58,323 bases of DNA from Cytophagales bacterium (GCA_020402945.1 JADBYQ010000090.1:1-58323); one strand, 5' to 3'; numbered from the stretch's first letter, positions 24,379-33,564 are shown. Translations and numbers: made by a program. Notes: generated by a model not told the origin, from the letters alone.

Positions 24379-24999
24379 CTACTCAAAAATACTTCGCACG
24401 TCCAAGGCAAACCCCTTAACGGTTTCAGTTTTTAGAGTCCCATCGGTAAAAGTATGCGCCAACTGAAATTCATTGTCTGTGTTAAGGTACTGTTCCAACG
24501 AATTTTTATCGGGATCAATGATCCAGTATTCTTTTACACCGTGTGAGGCATAGTCTCTGAACTTGATGTTTCGGTCATTTTTTTCTGTGGAATCAGAAAG
24601 TATTTCGACTGCCAAATCGGGTGCAGGGAAATGCATTTGCTGTTTAGTGAACAAGCTTGCTTTCTCCTTTGCGAAGAATACAATGTCCGGCTCATAGTCG
24701 TTTCGAGTGAGTGAGATCATTACTTTTTCTACGCCTACTTCGCCCAGATCATTATCATCAACATGGGTTGCTAGAAATTTAGACACCTTCATAGAAACTT
24801 TCCAATGCCTTCTCATCACAGGTGAATGATAGATGATAGTTCCATTGATGAATTCTGCCTTTACATTTTCATGCACTAGCTCATAGAATTCGTTTCTTCG
24901 CTCAGCTTCTTGGATCATCTCCTTTTCCAGGCGTTCCAGGATAATGGCCAACTCTGGCAACTGTTTCAACTCAGCTATCTTTTCAGAGACATGATTCAT
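24379..24999 (-). CDS. Uma2-family (PD-(D/E)XK fold) protein
   Basis: 206 residues. The Uma2 pattern is visible: VGVEKVMISLTRNDYEPDIV with the active-site Asp, then FPAPDLAVEILSDST with the second acidic residue, and RDYASHGVKEYWIIDPD with Lys/Glu. The family has a restriction-endonuclease-like fold and is expanded in cyanobacteria and Bacteroidota; its biological role is unclear. An N-terminal helical extension of about 45 residues is present. No partner gene is adjacent. Confidence 0.85.
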   Translation of the reverse strand: MNHVSEKIAELKQLPELAIILERLEKEMIQEAERRNEFYELVHENVKAEFINGTIIYHSPVMRRHWKVSMKVSKFLATHVDDNDLGEVGVEKVMISLTRNDYEPDIVFFAKEKASLFTKQQMHFPAPDLAVEILSDSTEKNDRNIKFRDYASHGVKEYWIIDPDKNSLEQYLNTDNEFQLAHTFTDGTLKTETVKGFALDVRSIFE

Positions 25000-25091
25000 A
25001 TTGACAGCAATTTAGTATTTTTTTCTCGCGATTGAATCTGGTTTGAGAATCCTGTTGTATTGGGCGTTTAGAAATACCCATTACCAGAAAG

Positions 25092-25116
25092 CAAAAAAGC
25101 CTCACGAGGAGGCTTT
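25092..25116 (-). terminator. Terminator of rpmE2
   Basis: On the minus strand AAAGCCTC-loop-GAGGCTTT is followed by a run of six T, 20 bp after the L31 stop codon. Confidence 0.85.
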
Positions 25117-25137
25117 CTTTCTTAGTTCGATAGAATC

Positions 25138-25395
25138 TTATTGAGCGGCTTCTTTCTTTCCGTATTTCTTTTGGAATTTCTCCACACGACCGGCTGTATC
25201 CACAAACATTTTCTTTCCTGTGAAGAATGGATGGGAAGCTGAGCTCACCTCGACTTTTATTACGGGATATTCTTTGCCATCCTCCCACTTCATTGTTTCC
25301 TTTGGAACGGAGGTTGATCTAGACAAAAACTTGGTGTCGCTGGATGTATCCCAGAAAATCACATCTTTATACTCAGGGTGAATTGATTTTTTCAT
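25138..25395 (-). CDS. rpmE2: 50S ribosomal protein L31 type B
   Basis: 85 residues from the ATG at 25395; the open frame extends further upstream but the family begins [36 protein letters not shown] is the conserved C-terminal signature. The zinc-binding cysteines of the A-type protein are absent, as expected for the zinc-independent type B. It is a single-gene unit with its own terminator and a leader hairpin at 25418. Confidence 0.96.
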   Translation of the reverse strand: MKKSIHPEYKDVIFWDTSSDTKFLSRSTSVPKETMKWEDGKEYPVIKVEVSSASHPFFTGKKMFVDTAGRVEKFQKKYGKKEAAQ

Positions 25396-25417
25396 AATTG
25401 TTGTTTTTAACGAGTTT

Positions 25418-25437
25418 GTCACGCTTTTTGGCGTGAC
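25418..25437 (-). promoter_or_regulatory. Leader hairpin of rpmE2
   Basis: GTCACGC / GCGTGAC, a perfect 7-bp stem with a 6-base loop, 22 bp before the rpmE2 start codon. No T-run follows on the minus strand, so it is not a simple terminator. It could be an autoregulatory ribosomal-protein leader. Confidence 0.5.
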
Positions 25438-25556
25438 GCTTTTATTAAAGGACTGCAAAAATAGGTATCTGGAGTCGATTTGCAAGGATGTGGTTTAGAA
25501 TTTGTTTAAAACAGGTATTTTGCCATAAAATTGGGTGCTAAAACCTGATTTACTGA

Positions 25557-27233
25557 ATGAAAAGAGCAATTTTCGGGTTTTTGCTTTTCTTTTTGCCGGG
25601 TATTCTCGTTGCACAGAGCGCCAATGCTACGTTGAATGAAGACTATTATCATTGGCTAACCAGATATGAGATTAAAGCTGGACGGATCGCGCCAGAATGG
25701 TTTACTGCCGTTAAGCCAGTAAAGCGAGATGTGCTGGTAGCATTTGTAGACTCCCTGAAGAAAAAGGATAACGTTTTCACCAGCCGTGCTGATCAATTCA
25801 ACTACGACTATTTTCAGAATGACAATTGGGAGTGGAACAGAGCCTCATCGGGTGACAGTAAAAAGCCTATTCTTAAAAAACTGTATCAGAAGAAATCGGA
25901 TTTTGTGTTTGTTGATCTTCCTGAATTTGATTTGCATGTCAGCCCGGTCCTATATGTCGGTTTCGGTACTGACTCCCGCACCGACCAACTGGCAAGTATT
26001 AACACGAGAGGGGTCGAGATCAGAGGAATGATTGATAGGAAAATCGGGTTCTATACGTTTTTGACGGATAACCAAATGATTTTGCCTTCCTATGTCGGAG
26101 ATGTAACCAGTGGCGTTCCGCACGAAGGGTTCTTCAAGCCGTTTAAGGCTACCGGAGTAGATTTTTTTCAGGCGAGAGCTTACATTGATTTTAATATTAC
26201 CAAGCATATTTATTTTCAATTTGGTCACGACAGGACGTTTATCGGAAACGGCTATCGCTCTCTTATTTTTTCTGACTATTCGCCACCGAACCTTTTTTTA
26301 CGTGCCAATGCAAAAATCTGGAAGATCAATTATCTCTTCCAGCTAAACAGGCTAACCGCTAACGATCCAGTGGCACGCGCAGGCAGTTTTCCGGGGCAAC
26401 GTTTCCCGGATCGGTTTATGGCCTTTCATCATGCAAGCATAAACATTGGAAAGAAATTCAATCTTGGTTTTTTTGAATCCGTAGTTTTTACTCCAAGAGA
26501 TTCAGTGAATGGGAATACGTTTGACTTGAGTTATCTGAATCCAGTTATTTTTTACAGAGCCATTGAACAACAGAATGGTAGTAGCGACAACGCGTTACTA
26601 GGTTTGGATTTCAAATGGAATGCCATCAAAGGGATTTCTTTTTATGGACAAGCAGTGCTAGATGAATTTGTTTTGTCGGAGATAACATCAGATAGAGGAT
26701 GGTGGGCGAACAAGTATGCATTGCAGGCTGGAGTGAAATACATTGATGTTGCTGGAATCTCCAATCTGGATTTACAGTTGGAATACAACATGGCTAGGCC
26801 GTACACCTATTCGCACAATACATCGAGCAGTTATAGCAATTATAGCCAATCATTAGCGCATCCTTTTGGCGCCAACTTTAATGAGTGGGTGGCCATTGTT
26901 CGCTATCAGCCCCTACCAAAGCTTCAGCTAACAGCAAAAACATTTTTGATAAAGACGGGGCGTGATGCGACAGGCCAAAATTGGGGTGGCGATATTCTTA
27001 AGAGTTACGTTACCAGACAAAATGATTATGGAAATACCATTGGGCAGGGTAATAGAAATGAGGTGTTGTTTTTTGATCTAACAGCTTCCTACATGCTAAA
27101 GCACAACTTGTTTATTGAAGGCAAGCAAATCATTCGTAAGAGCGATAGCGATTTGGCATCGTACAATAATAATACCTCTCTCACGTCACTGACTGTGCGG
27201 TGGAATATTCCTGCCAGAACGTTTGAATTTTAA
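25557..27233 (+). CDS. Outer-membrane beta-barrel protein, Wzi/RemB-like
   Basis: 558 residues. Signal peptide (FGFLLFFLPGILVAQ), then an N-terminal periplasmic segment (about 20-115) and a long stretch of alternating aromatic strands ending in the aromatic-terminal strand VRWNIPARTFEF, typical of an outer-membrane barrel. FQFGHDRTFIGNGYRSLIFSDYSP and SYLNPVIFYRA are features of capsule-assembly Wzi-family proteins; the gliding-motility protein RemB belongs here. The gene is 5 bp upstream of an MsbA-like exporter, consistent with surface polysaccharide or lipid export, but that link is inference. Confidence 0.65.
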   Translation: MKRAIFGFLLFFLPGILVAQSANATLNEDYYHWLTRYEIKAGRIAPEWFTAVKPVKRDVLVAFVDSLKKKDNVFTSRADQFNYDYFQNDNWEWNRASSGDSKKPILKKLYQKKSDFVFVDLPEFDLHVSPVLYVGFGTDSRTDQLASINTRGVEIRGMIDRKIGFYTFLTDNQMILPSYVGDVTSGVPHEGFFKPFKATGVDFFQARAYIDFNITKHIYFQFGHDRTFIGNGYRSLIFSDYSPPNLFLRANAKIWKINYLFQLNRLTANDPVARAGSFPGQRFPDRFMAFHHASINIGKKFNLGFFESVVFTPRDSVNGNTFDLSYLNPVIFYRAIEQQNGSSDNALLGLDFKWNAIKGISFYGQAVLDEFVLSEITSDRGWWANKYALQAGVKYIDVAGISNLDLQLEYNMARPYTYSHNTSSSYSNYSQSLAHPFGANFNEWVAIVRYQPLPKLQLTAKTFLIKTGRDATGQNWGGDILKSYVTRQNDYGNTIGQGNRNEVLFFDLTASYMLKHNLFIEGKQIIRKSDSDLASYNNNTSLTSLTVRWNIPARTFEF

Positions 27234-27238
27234 GTTAC

Positions 27239-29068
27239 ATGAAGATTTTCTTGCGAATCCTTTCTTATGCCAACAGACTACCCCGTAGGCTGGCGTTCTT
27301 TTTTTTATATTCCATACTGGGAATCATTTTTGGGGCATTTAATATAGTATTGGTAAAGCCGATGCTCGACATTTTGTTCAAACAAAAAGAAAAGATTACC
27401 GTCATTCCTGATTTGCCTTCTTTCGAATTGTCTGTCGATTATATCACAAGCGTTTTCAACCACTACTTTATCAAAATAGTAATCACTAGGGGGGCGGTGG
27501 ATTCGCTGTTGTTTGTTTGCGGGCTGATTGTTGCCTGCGTGATTTTGGCCAACCTCTTTCGTTACCTGGAGCGTGTGATGGCCACAAAAATCCGCGTTGA
27601 CTTAGTGAAGAACATTCGCATGGACATATTTGGTAAAGTAACTCAATTGCACATTGGCTATTTTAACAACGAACGAAAGGGTGATTTGATCTCCCGGTTT
27701 ACAAATGATGTAAACGAAGTCGAGGGAGCCGTTATGAATAGTTTGAAAGCCGTGCTAAAGGAGCCTATTACTATCGTAGTTTACTTCTATATGTTGTTCA
27801 CCATTTCACCACAGCTTACATTGTTCACATTGCTCGTTTTGCCTCTTACAGGTGGAGTATTGGCTGAGATTATAAAGAGATTAAAAAAACAGGCTACTCA
27901 AAGTCAGGAATCGCTGGGGCGTATTCTCACCATCCTGGATGAGACATTTAGTGGGATGCGCGTGATCAAAGCGTTTAATGCACGCAAGTTTGTGATCGAC
28001 CGAATTGAGAGGGAAAGTGGCTTCTACCGGGCGACCAGCAAATCGATGGCCTATAAAAATGAATTGGCTTCACCCGTCTCAGAAATTTTAGGAGTACTGA
28101 TTATTTCTGGTATCATTTTCTTCGGAGGCAACATGGTACTCAGCAATGATGCTACTTTGGAGTCTTCTGCATTTATGACTTTTTTGGCAGTGTTTACCAT
28201 GATCATTCAGCCGGCCAAGAGTTTTTCAAACGGAATTACCTCCCTTCAGCGAGGAACTGCCTCGGCCGCGCGAATCTTTTCGATCATTGATTTACAACCC
28301 ATCATTCGAAGCAAGCCAAATGCAATCGAACTAAAATCTTTTGAGAAGTCGATTGAGTTTAAGAACATAAGTTTTGCCTACGACACGGAGCACGTCTTGC
28401 AAAACATTAATCTGACCATTGAAAAGGGAAAGACAATCGCTTTGGTGGGGCCGTCTGGGGGCGGAAAGTCCACGCTGGCTGATTTGGTGCCGCGATTTTA
28501 TGATCCCACTCAGGGTGAATTGCTATTGGATGGAAGGACGTTGATGGACTATGAATTAGAATCCCTTCGAAAACAGATTGGGGTGGTCACCCAAGAGTCA
28601 ATCCTGTTCAACGATACCATTTTTAACAACATCGCGTTTGGCATGCCCAACGTCAATGAAGAGAAAGTCATTCAGGCGGCAAAAATTGCCAACGCCCACG
28701 ATTTTATCATGCAAACAGAGAATGGATACCAGACGTTTATTGGAGAACGTGGCTCTAAACTTTCCGGTGGCCAGCGCCAGCGATTGAGCATTGCCAGAGC
28801 CGTGTTGAAAAACCCACCTATTTTGATTTTAGATGAAGCGACATCCGCCCTGGATTCAGAATCAGAGAAGCTAGTACAAGAAGCGCTATTTAACCTCATG
28901 AAAAATCGTACGTCTATTGTGATTGCCCATCGACTCAGCACGATCCAGCATGCCGATGAAATTGTTGTGATTCAGGAGGGTAAGGTGGCCGAACGGGGCA
29001 CACACGAGCAACTCAGCATCAAAAACGGACTTTATAAGAAGTTAGTCGATATTCAGAAAACGGTGTGA
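27239..29068 (+). CDS. MsbA-like ABC exporter (fused permease and ATPase)
   Basis: 609 residues. Six membrane helices (about 20-340) with the exporter coupling region, then the nucleotide-binding domain: Walker A VGPSGGGKST (about residue 400), Q-loop in VTQESILFND, signature KLSGGQRQRLSIARAV, Walker B ILILDEATSALD and the His switch in IAHRLSTIQ. Half-transporter, active as a homodimer; in this group it usually flips lipid A or other lipids. It begins 5 bp after the barrel gene. Confidence 0.92.
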   Translation: MKIFLRILSYANRLPRRLAFFFLYSILGIIFGAFNIVLVKPMLDILFKQKEKITVIPDLPSFELSVDYITSVFNHYFIKIVITRGAVDSLLFVCGLIVACVILANLFRYLERVMATKIRVDLVKNIRMDIFGKVTQLHIGYFNNERKGDLISRFTNDVNEVEGAVMNSLKAVLKEPITIVVYFYMLFTISPQLTLFTLLVLPLTGGVLAEIIKRLKKQATQSQESLGRILTILDETFSGMRVIKAFNARKFVIDRIERESGFYRATSKSMAYKNELASPVSEILGVLIISGIIFFGGNMVLSNDATLESSAFMTFLAVFTMIIQPAKSFSNGITSLQRGTASAARIFSIIDLQPIIRSKPNAIELKSFEKSIEFKNISFAYDTEHVLQNINLTIEKGKTIALVGPSGGGKSTLADLVPRFYDPTQGELLLDGRTLMDYELESLRKQIGVVTQESILFNDTIFNNIAFGMPNVNEEKVIQAAKIANAHDFIMQTENGYQTFIGERGSKLSGGQRQRLSIARAVLKNPPILILDEATSALDSESEKLVQEALFNLMKNRTSIVIAHRLSTIQHADEIVVIQEGKVAERGTHEQLSIKNGLYKKLVDIQKTV

Positions 29069-29094
29069 ATGGGTTAACATATCAGTTACTTTTT

Positions 29095-29170
29095 TCCTGA
29101 CTAATTCACCAATAGGCACAAATAAGGCTAATAGATTTGTGAAAATTCGTGAATTCGTGGCTAACCTAAG
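29095..29170. repeat. Possible dispersed spacer repeat (ATTCGTG motif)
   Basis: The spacer between the ABC exporter and the next gene contains ATTCGTGAATTCGTGGC and TTTGTGAAAATTCGTG. The tandem ATTCGTG unit is of a kind common between Bacteroidota genes. No gene is present. Confidence 0.3.
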
Positions 29171-29287
29171 TTGGCTGTAGTCAGTGGGTAATTCTGACCT
29201 GAGCAAAAAAACAAGTAAGGTTTTCTTACTTATTCAACTTCTGCAACAATTGAAAAAGGCTAGTTTTGTATACTTAAGCTACCAACA

Positions 29288-29593
29288 ATGAACAAACGAA
29301 GATTGATTTTCCTTTCCGTATTTGGAGGCTACCATTTGATGACGCTTTTTTTTACGGTTTTTATGGAAACGAAAAAGAATGACCTGTCATTATTATACAG
29401 TTTGTTTGGAAAAATTTCCCTGTTCAAATACGGTGCTTTTTTTGGACTAGTGCTATTTGCAGTGGAAGCTTTCTGGATCTGGCGCGATGCCAAGAATGCA
29501 GAAAAAGAAAAAGAGGCGATGCGCCATGAAAACAATGTGCTGAAAGCTAAAGTATATGACCTCAGCAATGGAAGTTCAACCCCTTCCAAATAA
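29288..29593 (+). CDS. Small two-helix membrane protein with coiled coil
   Basis: 101 residues. Two membrane segments (about 8-26 and about 46-64) and a charged C-terminal helix with KNAEKEKEAMRHENNVLKAK that should form a coiled coil facing the cytoplasm. I do not recognise the family. It lies 12 bp upstream of gmhA in the same direction and is probably co-transcribed. The start fits an A-rich leader CTACCAACAATG. Confidence 0.7.
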   Translation: MNKRRLIFLSVFGGYHLMTLFFTVFMETKKNDLSLLYSLFGKISLFKYGAFFGLVLFAVEAFWIWRDAKNAEKEKEAMRHENNVLKAKVYDLSNGSSTPSK

Positions 29594-29605
29594 GATACCA
29601 ACCCT

Positions 29606-30187
29606 ATGTCAAGTTTTCAAACTATTATTGCCACTGAATTAAATGAGGCGGCAACTTTGCTAGCCAAGTTCTTGTCCGAGCCTGCTCATCTGCAAAAGAT
29701 AGAAGAAGCTTCGAAAGCAATTGTTGAATCAGTTAAAGGTGGGGGAAAAGTTATTTCTTGTGGCAACGGAGGTTCGCATTGCGATGCTATGCATTTTGCT
29801 GAAGAACTAACAGGAAAGTACAGAGAGCCTCGAAAGGCAATTCCTGCGATTTGTATTTCTGATCCCAGTCATATCTCATGCGTGAGCAATGACTATGGTT
29901 ATGAATTTGTTTTCTCTCGCTATTTAGAAGCATTAGGTAATAAAGGAGATGTGCTGCTGGGCATCAGCACCAGCGGAAATTCCGCCAACATTATTCGCGC
30001 TGCGCAAACAGCAAAGGAGAAAGGAATGAAAGTGATCATACTTTCGGGAAAGGATGGTGGCAAGCTTGCGCCATTGGCAGATATTGAATTACGCGTTCCT
30101 CATTTTGGATATGCAGATCGCATCCAGGAGATACACATCAAGATCATTCATATTTTGATGTTGCTGATTGAAAAGCAACTAGCATAG
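29606..30187 (+). CDS. gmhA: D-sedoheptulose-7-phosphate isomerase
   Basis: 193 residues. SIS-domain sugar isomerase: [20 protein letters not shown] for the phosphate-binding loop, [17 protein letters not shown], then [20 protein letters not shown] and the C-terminal [18 protein letters not shown] helix. It makes D-glycero-D-manno-heptose-7-phosphate for LPS core heptose. Other heptose genes are not in the window. GGSHCDA differs slightly from the usual GNGGSA motif but keeps the glycines. Confidence 0.93.
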   Translation: MSSFQTIIATELNEAATLLAKFLSEPAHLQKIEEASKAIVESVKGGGKVISCGNGGSHCDAMHFAEELTGKYREPRKAIPAICISDPSHISCVSNDYGYEFVFSRYLEALGNKGDVLLGISTSGNSANIIRAAQTAKEKGMKVIILSGKDGGKLAPLADIELRVPHFGYADRIQEIHIKIIHILMLLIEKQLA

Positions 30188-30283
30188 TTTTTCTCACGTT
30201 TTTAGTGGAATGGCTATGTCTTCTATTGAAGTATTTTGTTTCCATTTTCAGTTTTCCAATCTTTAGTATCAAATTCCGTTTGA

Positions 30284-31822
30284 ATGGTCTCAAAAACCTT
30301 TGGCAGTGCAGTGCATGGTGTAGACGCAAGAACGATCACCGTTGAGGTGAACGTAACGCAAGGCAAGCAATTTCACATGAGTGGTTTGCCTGATACGGCT
30401 GTGAAGGAAAGTGAACATCGTGTAGAGAGTTCGATGAAAAGCCTCGGCTATTTTATGCCTCGTAACAAGGTAGTAGTAAATCTCGCGCCTGCCGACATTC
30501 GCAAGGAAGGCTCTGCCTACGATTTGCCAATTGCACTTTGTATTCTTTCTGCCTCTGGCCAGATCACTACCGATCAACTGGAAAAATATGTGATCATGGG
30601 TGAGCTTTCGCTTGATGGAGACTTGCGCCCCATCAAAGGGGTGTTGCCCATTGCCATTCAATCGAGAAAAGAAAATTTTAAAGGATTTATTTTACCAAAA
30701 ACCAATGCGCGAGAAGCGGCTATTGTCAATAATTTGGAAGTGATAGGCGTAGAGACGCTACAAGAAGCCATTGATTTTATCATTGGCAAAAAAGTAATAG
30801 AGCCGCTCGTGGTAGACACGCGTGATGTCTTTCAAAGCAGCCTCAATAGCTACGATTCAGATTTTAAAGATGTACAAGGTCAGGAGAACATTAAACGAGC
30901 GCTGGAGATTGCAGCTGCTGGCGGACACAATGCGATTATGATTGGCCCACCGGGTGCGGGTAAAACCATGCTGGCCAAACGCCTTCCTACAATTCTGCCT
31001 CCTCTCACACTCAATGAAGCATTAGAAACTACAAAAATCCATTCAGTTGCTGGACGAATAGGTGCTGATTCTACTTTACTCACTACTCGTCCTTTCCGTT
31101 CACCTCATCACACTATTTCCGATGTTGCCTTAGTTGGCGGTGGCGGCAATCCACAGCCGGGAGAAATTTCTTTGTCTCACAATGGGGTTTTGTTTTTAGA
31201 TGAGTTGCCGGAATTTAAGCGCACGGTATTGGAGGTAATGCGGCAACCCATGGAAGACCGAAAGGTTACCATCTCACGCGCAAAAGTTTCCATTGAGTAT
31301 CCGGCCAATTTTATGTTGGTGGCCAGTATGAATCCTTGTCCCTGTGGGTATTACAATCACCCCGAGAAGGAATGCGTATGTGGGCCGGGTGTAGTGCAAC
31401 GCTATTTGAGTAAAGTGAGCGGGCCGCTGCTCGATCGAATTGATTTGCACGTGGAAGTTGTGCCTGTAAGCTTCGATCAGATGACCACCCAACGCAAAAA
31501 TGAAACGAGCGAAGAAATCCGTGTGCGCGTGGTGAAGGCGCGGGAGATACAAACCGAACGCTTTAAGGGCCAAAAAGAAATTTATTGCAACGCCATGATG
31601 CCTTCTAACATGGTGAAAGAAATTTGTGTGATTACCGATGCCGGACGCACCTTGCTGAAAACAGCGATGGAACGCTTGGGGCTTTCTGCCCGCGCTTATG
31701 ATCGAATTCTCAAAGTCTCTCGCACCATTGCCGACTTAGCAGGAACAGATGACATAAAGATTGAACATTTGGCTGAGGCAATTCAATACCGGAGTTTGGA
31801 TAGGGAAGGGTGGGCGGGGTGA
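30284..31822 (+). CDS. YifB/ComM-family Mg-chelatase-like AAA ATPase
   Basis: 512 residues. N-terminal Lon-like ChlI domain (about 20-140), then the AAA module: Walker A IGPPGAGKTMLAKRLPTILP (about 215-225), NGVLFLDELPEF as Walker B, and a zinc-type CPCGYYNHPEKECVCG loop typical of the family. ComM in Vibrio is a helicase that promotes branch migration in natural transformation; whether this organism is competent cannot be told here. It stands alone. Confidence 0.92.
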   Translation: MVSKTFGSAVHGVDARTITVEVNVTQGKQFHMSGLPDTAVKESEHRVESSMKSLGYFMPRNKVVVNLAPADIRKEGSAYDLPIALCILSASGQITTDQLEKYVIMGELSLDGDLRPIKGVLPIAIQSRKENFKGFILPKTNAREAAIVNNLEVIGVETLQEAIDFIIGKKVIEPLVVDTRDVFQSSLNSYDSDFKDVQGQENIKRALEIAAAGGHNAIMIGPPGAGKTMLAKRLPTILPPLTLNEALETTKIHSVAGRIGADSTLLTTRPFRSPHHTISDVALVGGGGNPQPGEISLSHNGVLFLDELPEFKRTVLEVMRQPMEDRKVTISRAKVSIEYPANFMLVASMNPCPCGYYNHPEKECVCGPGVVQRYLSKVSGPLLDRIDLHVEVVPVSFDQMTTQRKNETSEEIRVRVVKAREIQTERFKGQKEIYCNAMMPSNMVKEICVITDAGRTLLKTAMERLGLSARAYDRILKVSRTIADLAGTDDIKIEHLAEAIQYRSLDREGWAG

Positions 31823-32008
31823 TTTATTGTTCAATGTGTTGGTTTGAAACTTTGAAAATGGGTGTTCAGAATTGTTGACTTGGTTGGTTTTATGAAAACA
31901 ATGGTGGGACGATTGCGCTAGATGGGACTAGATGTTGATGGGATAATTTGAAGATCAGTTGATTTAAAAATAAGTGAGAGTCGTTAGATTTTTATCAAAT
32001 TTGAATAC

Positions 32009-32242
32009 ATGAACATTCAAGAATTAAAACCCGGGTTCAGTAACTTACAATTAGAGTTGCTAAAACGCTATGCCAATGGTATTTCAGATCAACAATTGAT
32101 TGAAATAAAGTGGCTGCTGGGCAAGTACTTTGCAGAGAAAGCAACTACCGACATGGATCAGATTATTAAAGAAAAGGGTTTGTCAGAAAGCGACATAGTA
32201 GAAAAATCAAAAGAACATCATCGCAGTGCAAATCGTAGTTGA
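32009..32242 (+). CDS. Antitoxin-like protein (partner of PIN-toxin remnant)
   Basis: 77 residues, soluble and helical, with a mid-protein segment SDQQLIEIKWLLGKYFAEKA and a charged tail. The gene overlaps by 17 bp the GTG start of a frame-disrupted PIN-domain toxin, the standard antitoxin-toxin order. I recognise no specific DNA-binding family. Since the toxin is broken, this looks like an orphaned antitoxin. Confidence 0.65.
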   Translation: MNIQELKPGFSNLQLELLKRYANGISDQQLIEIKWLLGKYFAEKATTDMDQIIKEKGLSESDIVEKSKEHHRSANRS

Positions 32243-32632
32243 TACTAATGTATTCATCAATATAATTGGCGCAAAATCTCCGTACCGCTGGATATTCGAC
32301 AAGATCATTTCAGGAGAGTTCATATTTGCATTAGCAATGACATTTTCTTTGAATACTGGGAGGTATTAGAAACTCAAACAAATTCCAAGATTGCTGAAAA
32401 TATTGTAAATTTTTTGGCCATTATTCCATCCGTTAAATTGATCACACCATTATTAGTGGGAATTTGATGAGGCGAAAGCAGACGATAATAAATTGGATTG
32501 CCCATTAGTGCTGGAGTCGAGTGCGTCATTACCCACGATGCGCATTTTGATGTTCTGAGAAAGACAACTTTCCCCTTGGTAAGAATTCTTTCTCCCGAAG
32601 AGTTCAAAGAGATTTATGTGCTTACTTTTTCT
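32226..32632 (+). pseudogene. Frameshifted PIN-domain toxin
   Basis: Starts GTG at 32226 with IVVDTNVFINIIG, the first conserved Asp strand of PIN nucleases. Near 32326 the frame shifts and continues CISNDIFFEYWEVLET. Near 32460 it shifts again (DEAKADDNKLDC, the acidic pair typical of this toxin group), and near 32497 once more (AGVECVITHDAHFDVLRK). The C-terminus then runs into REP palindrome R6. Three frameshifts mean no functional toxin is made. Confidence 0.8.
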
Positions 32633-32664
32633 CGCCCGAGTCACCCGTTTCGGGGACTCGGGCG
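32633..32664 (-). repeat. REP palindrome R6, left end of decayed RAYT element
   Basis: CGCCCGAGTCACCCG / CGGGGACTCGGGCG hairpin. It is the inverted counterpart of R7 and truncates the PIN-toxin remnant. Confidence 0.7.
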
Positions 32665-32743
32665 CAAGCATAATCAAATATGATTGTAAAATATTTCCTC
32701 CACGGGTATTCTGTGAATGGAACTAAACTGTCAACTTTAGATT

Positions 32744-32896
32744 ATGGGTGTTCGGAGAGAGATAACCGAATATGATTGAGTCTATTTTATCACGATTACT
32801 TGTAGCCGTTGGCTTCCTCTGTTTAAGATTGCCAACCGATATGAAGAAGGGTACAGTTGGTTTGATTACCTCAAAGCCAAAGGGCACTTTATCTGA
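32744..32896 (+). pseudogene. Decayed RAYT transposase fragment
   Basis: From the ATG at 32744 the frame reads MGVRREITEYD, a TGA, then VYFITITCSRWLPLFKIANR and SWFDYLKAKGHFI, closely matching residues 1-50 of the intact RAYT at 7868 (MSVRREIPAYDG, LYFITFTC, WFDHLNSKGHFI). The TGA replaces the glycine codon. Just before the HUH motif the gene stops and REP R7 begins, so the catalytic part is deleted. Confidence 0.88.
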
Positions 32897-32901
32897 AAGG
32901 A

Positions 32902-32934
32902 CGCAGAGTCCCCGAGGCGGGTGACTCTGCTGCG
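32902..32934 (+). repeat. REP palindrome R7, right end of decayed RAYT element
   Basis: CGCAGAGTCCCCG / CGGGTGACTCTGCTGCG, inverted relative to R6. Confidence 0.7.
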
Positions 32935-33302
32935 AAGGATATGTTCCGGTGGCCATGATCGGTTTTAGTATCACAGATTTTTTCATCGTGCATATTTTCA
33001 CGTTGGTGACCGGGCAATTGGGTCATGCCAACTTGAAGATCAACCTGGGGCCGCTCAAGTATTTGCTCAACGGACCGCAGATGCACTTGTGGCACCGCGC
33101 CAAAGAGATGCCGGCTACTCATCCCAATGGTTTTAACTATGGAATTACGCTTAGCATCTGGGACTTTATCTTCGGGACCAATTGCTGGCCGAGTGACGAT
33201 GAAAATCTGCCCGTTGGCCTTCCCGCAGGTGAGAATTTTCCAACCGATTTTCTCGGGCAAATGGCGAGACCTTTTCAGCGGGTTTTTGGAAAGAAGGAAT
33301 GA
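32935..33302 (+). pseudogene. Sterol desaturase/fatty acid hydroxylase, C-terminal remnant
   Basis: About 120 codons encode AMIGFSITDFFIVHIFTLVT, GQLGHANLKINLGPLKYLLN, MHLWHRAK and NYGITLSIWDFIFGTNCWP, the last third of a fatty-acid-hydroxylase-superfamily enzyme with part of its di-iron histidine set. The N-terminal transmembrane and first HxxxH part is missing; the frame opens immediately after REP R7, with a GTG at 32949 as the only possible start. Insertion or deletion by the REP element is the likely cause. Confidence 0.8.
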
Positions 33303-33341
33303 CATTACTTTTTGCTAAATTTCGCTTATAAAACAGATACT

Positions 33342-33518
33342 ATGGCAAATAAACTGGTTAAAGGCGAGAAGAAGATTTTTGGTGTATGTAGTGGGCTGGC
33401 CAACTATTTTGATACTGATCCCACCATTATGAGAATACTTTTCGTAGTGGCATTCTTTGGTTTTGGTATGGGACTGCTTGCCTACATTGTAATGGCGCTG
33501 ATCATGCCCAGCAAATAG
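33342..33518 (+). CDS. PspC-domain small membrane protein
   Basis: 58 residues from the ATG at 33342. LVKGEKKIFGVCSGLANYFD then DPTIMRILFVVAFFGFGMG is the PspC signature with one long membrane helix. PspC-domain proteins act in envelope stress responses in Proteobacteria; stand-alone versions are common in Bacteroidota with unknown function. A longer upstream frame exists but lacks the family start. Confidence 0.9.
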   Translation: MANKLVKGEKKIFGVCSGLANYFDTDPTIMRILFVVAFFGFGMGLLAYIVMALIMPSK

Positions 33519-33564
33519 CTTATTTTGATAAGGCACGGGTGAGACGGCTATGCTTTAGGAAAGA

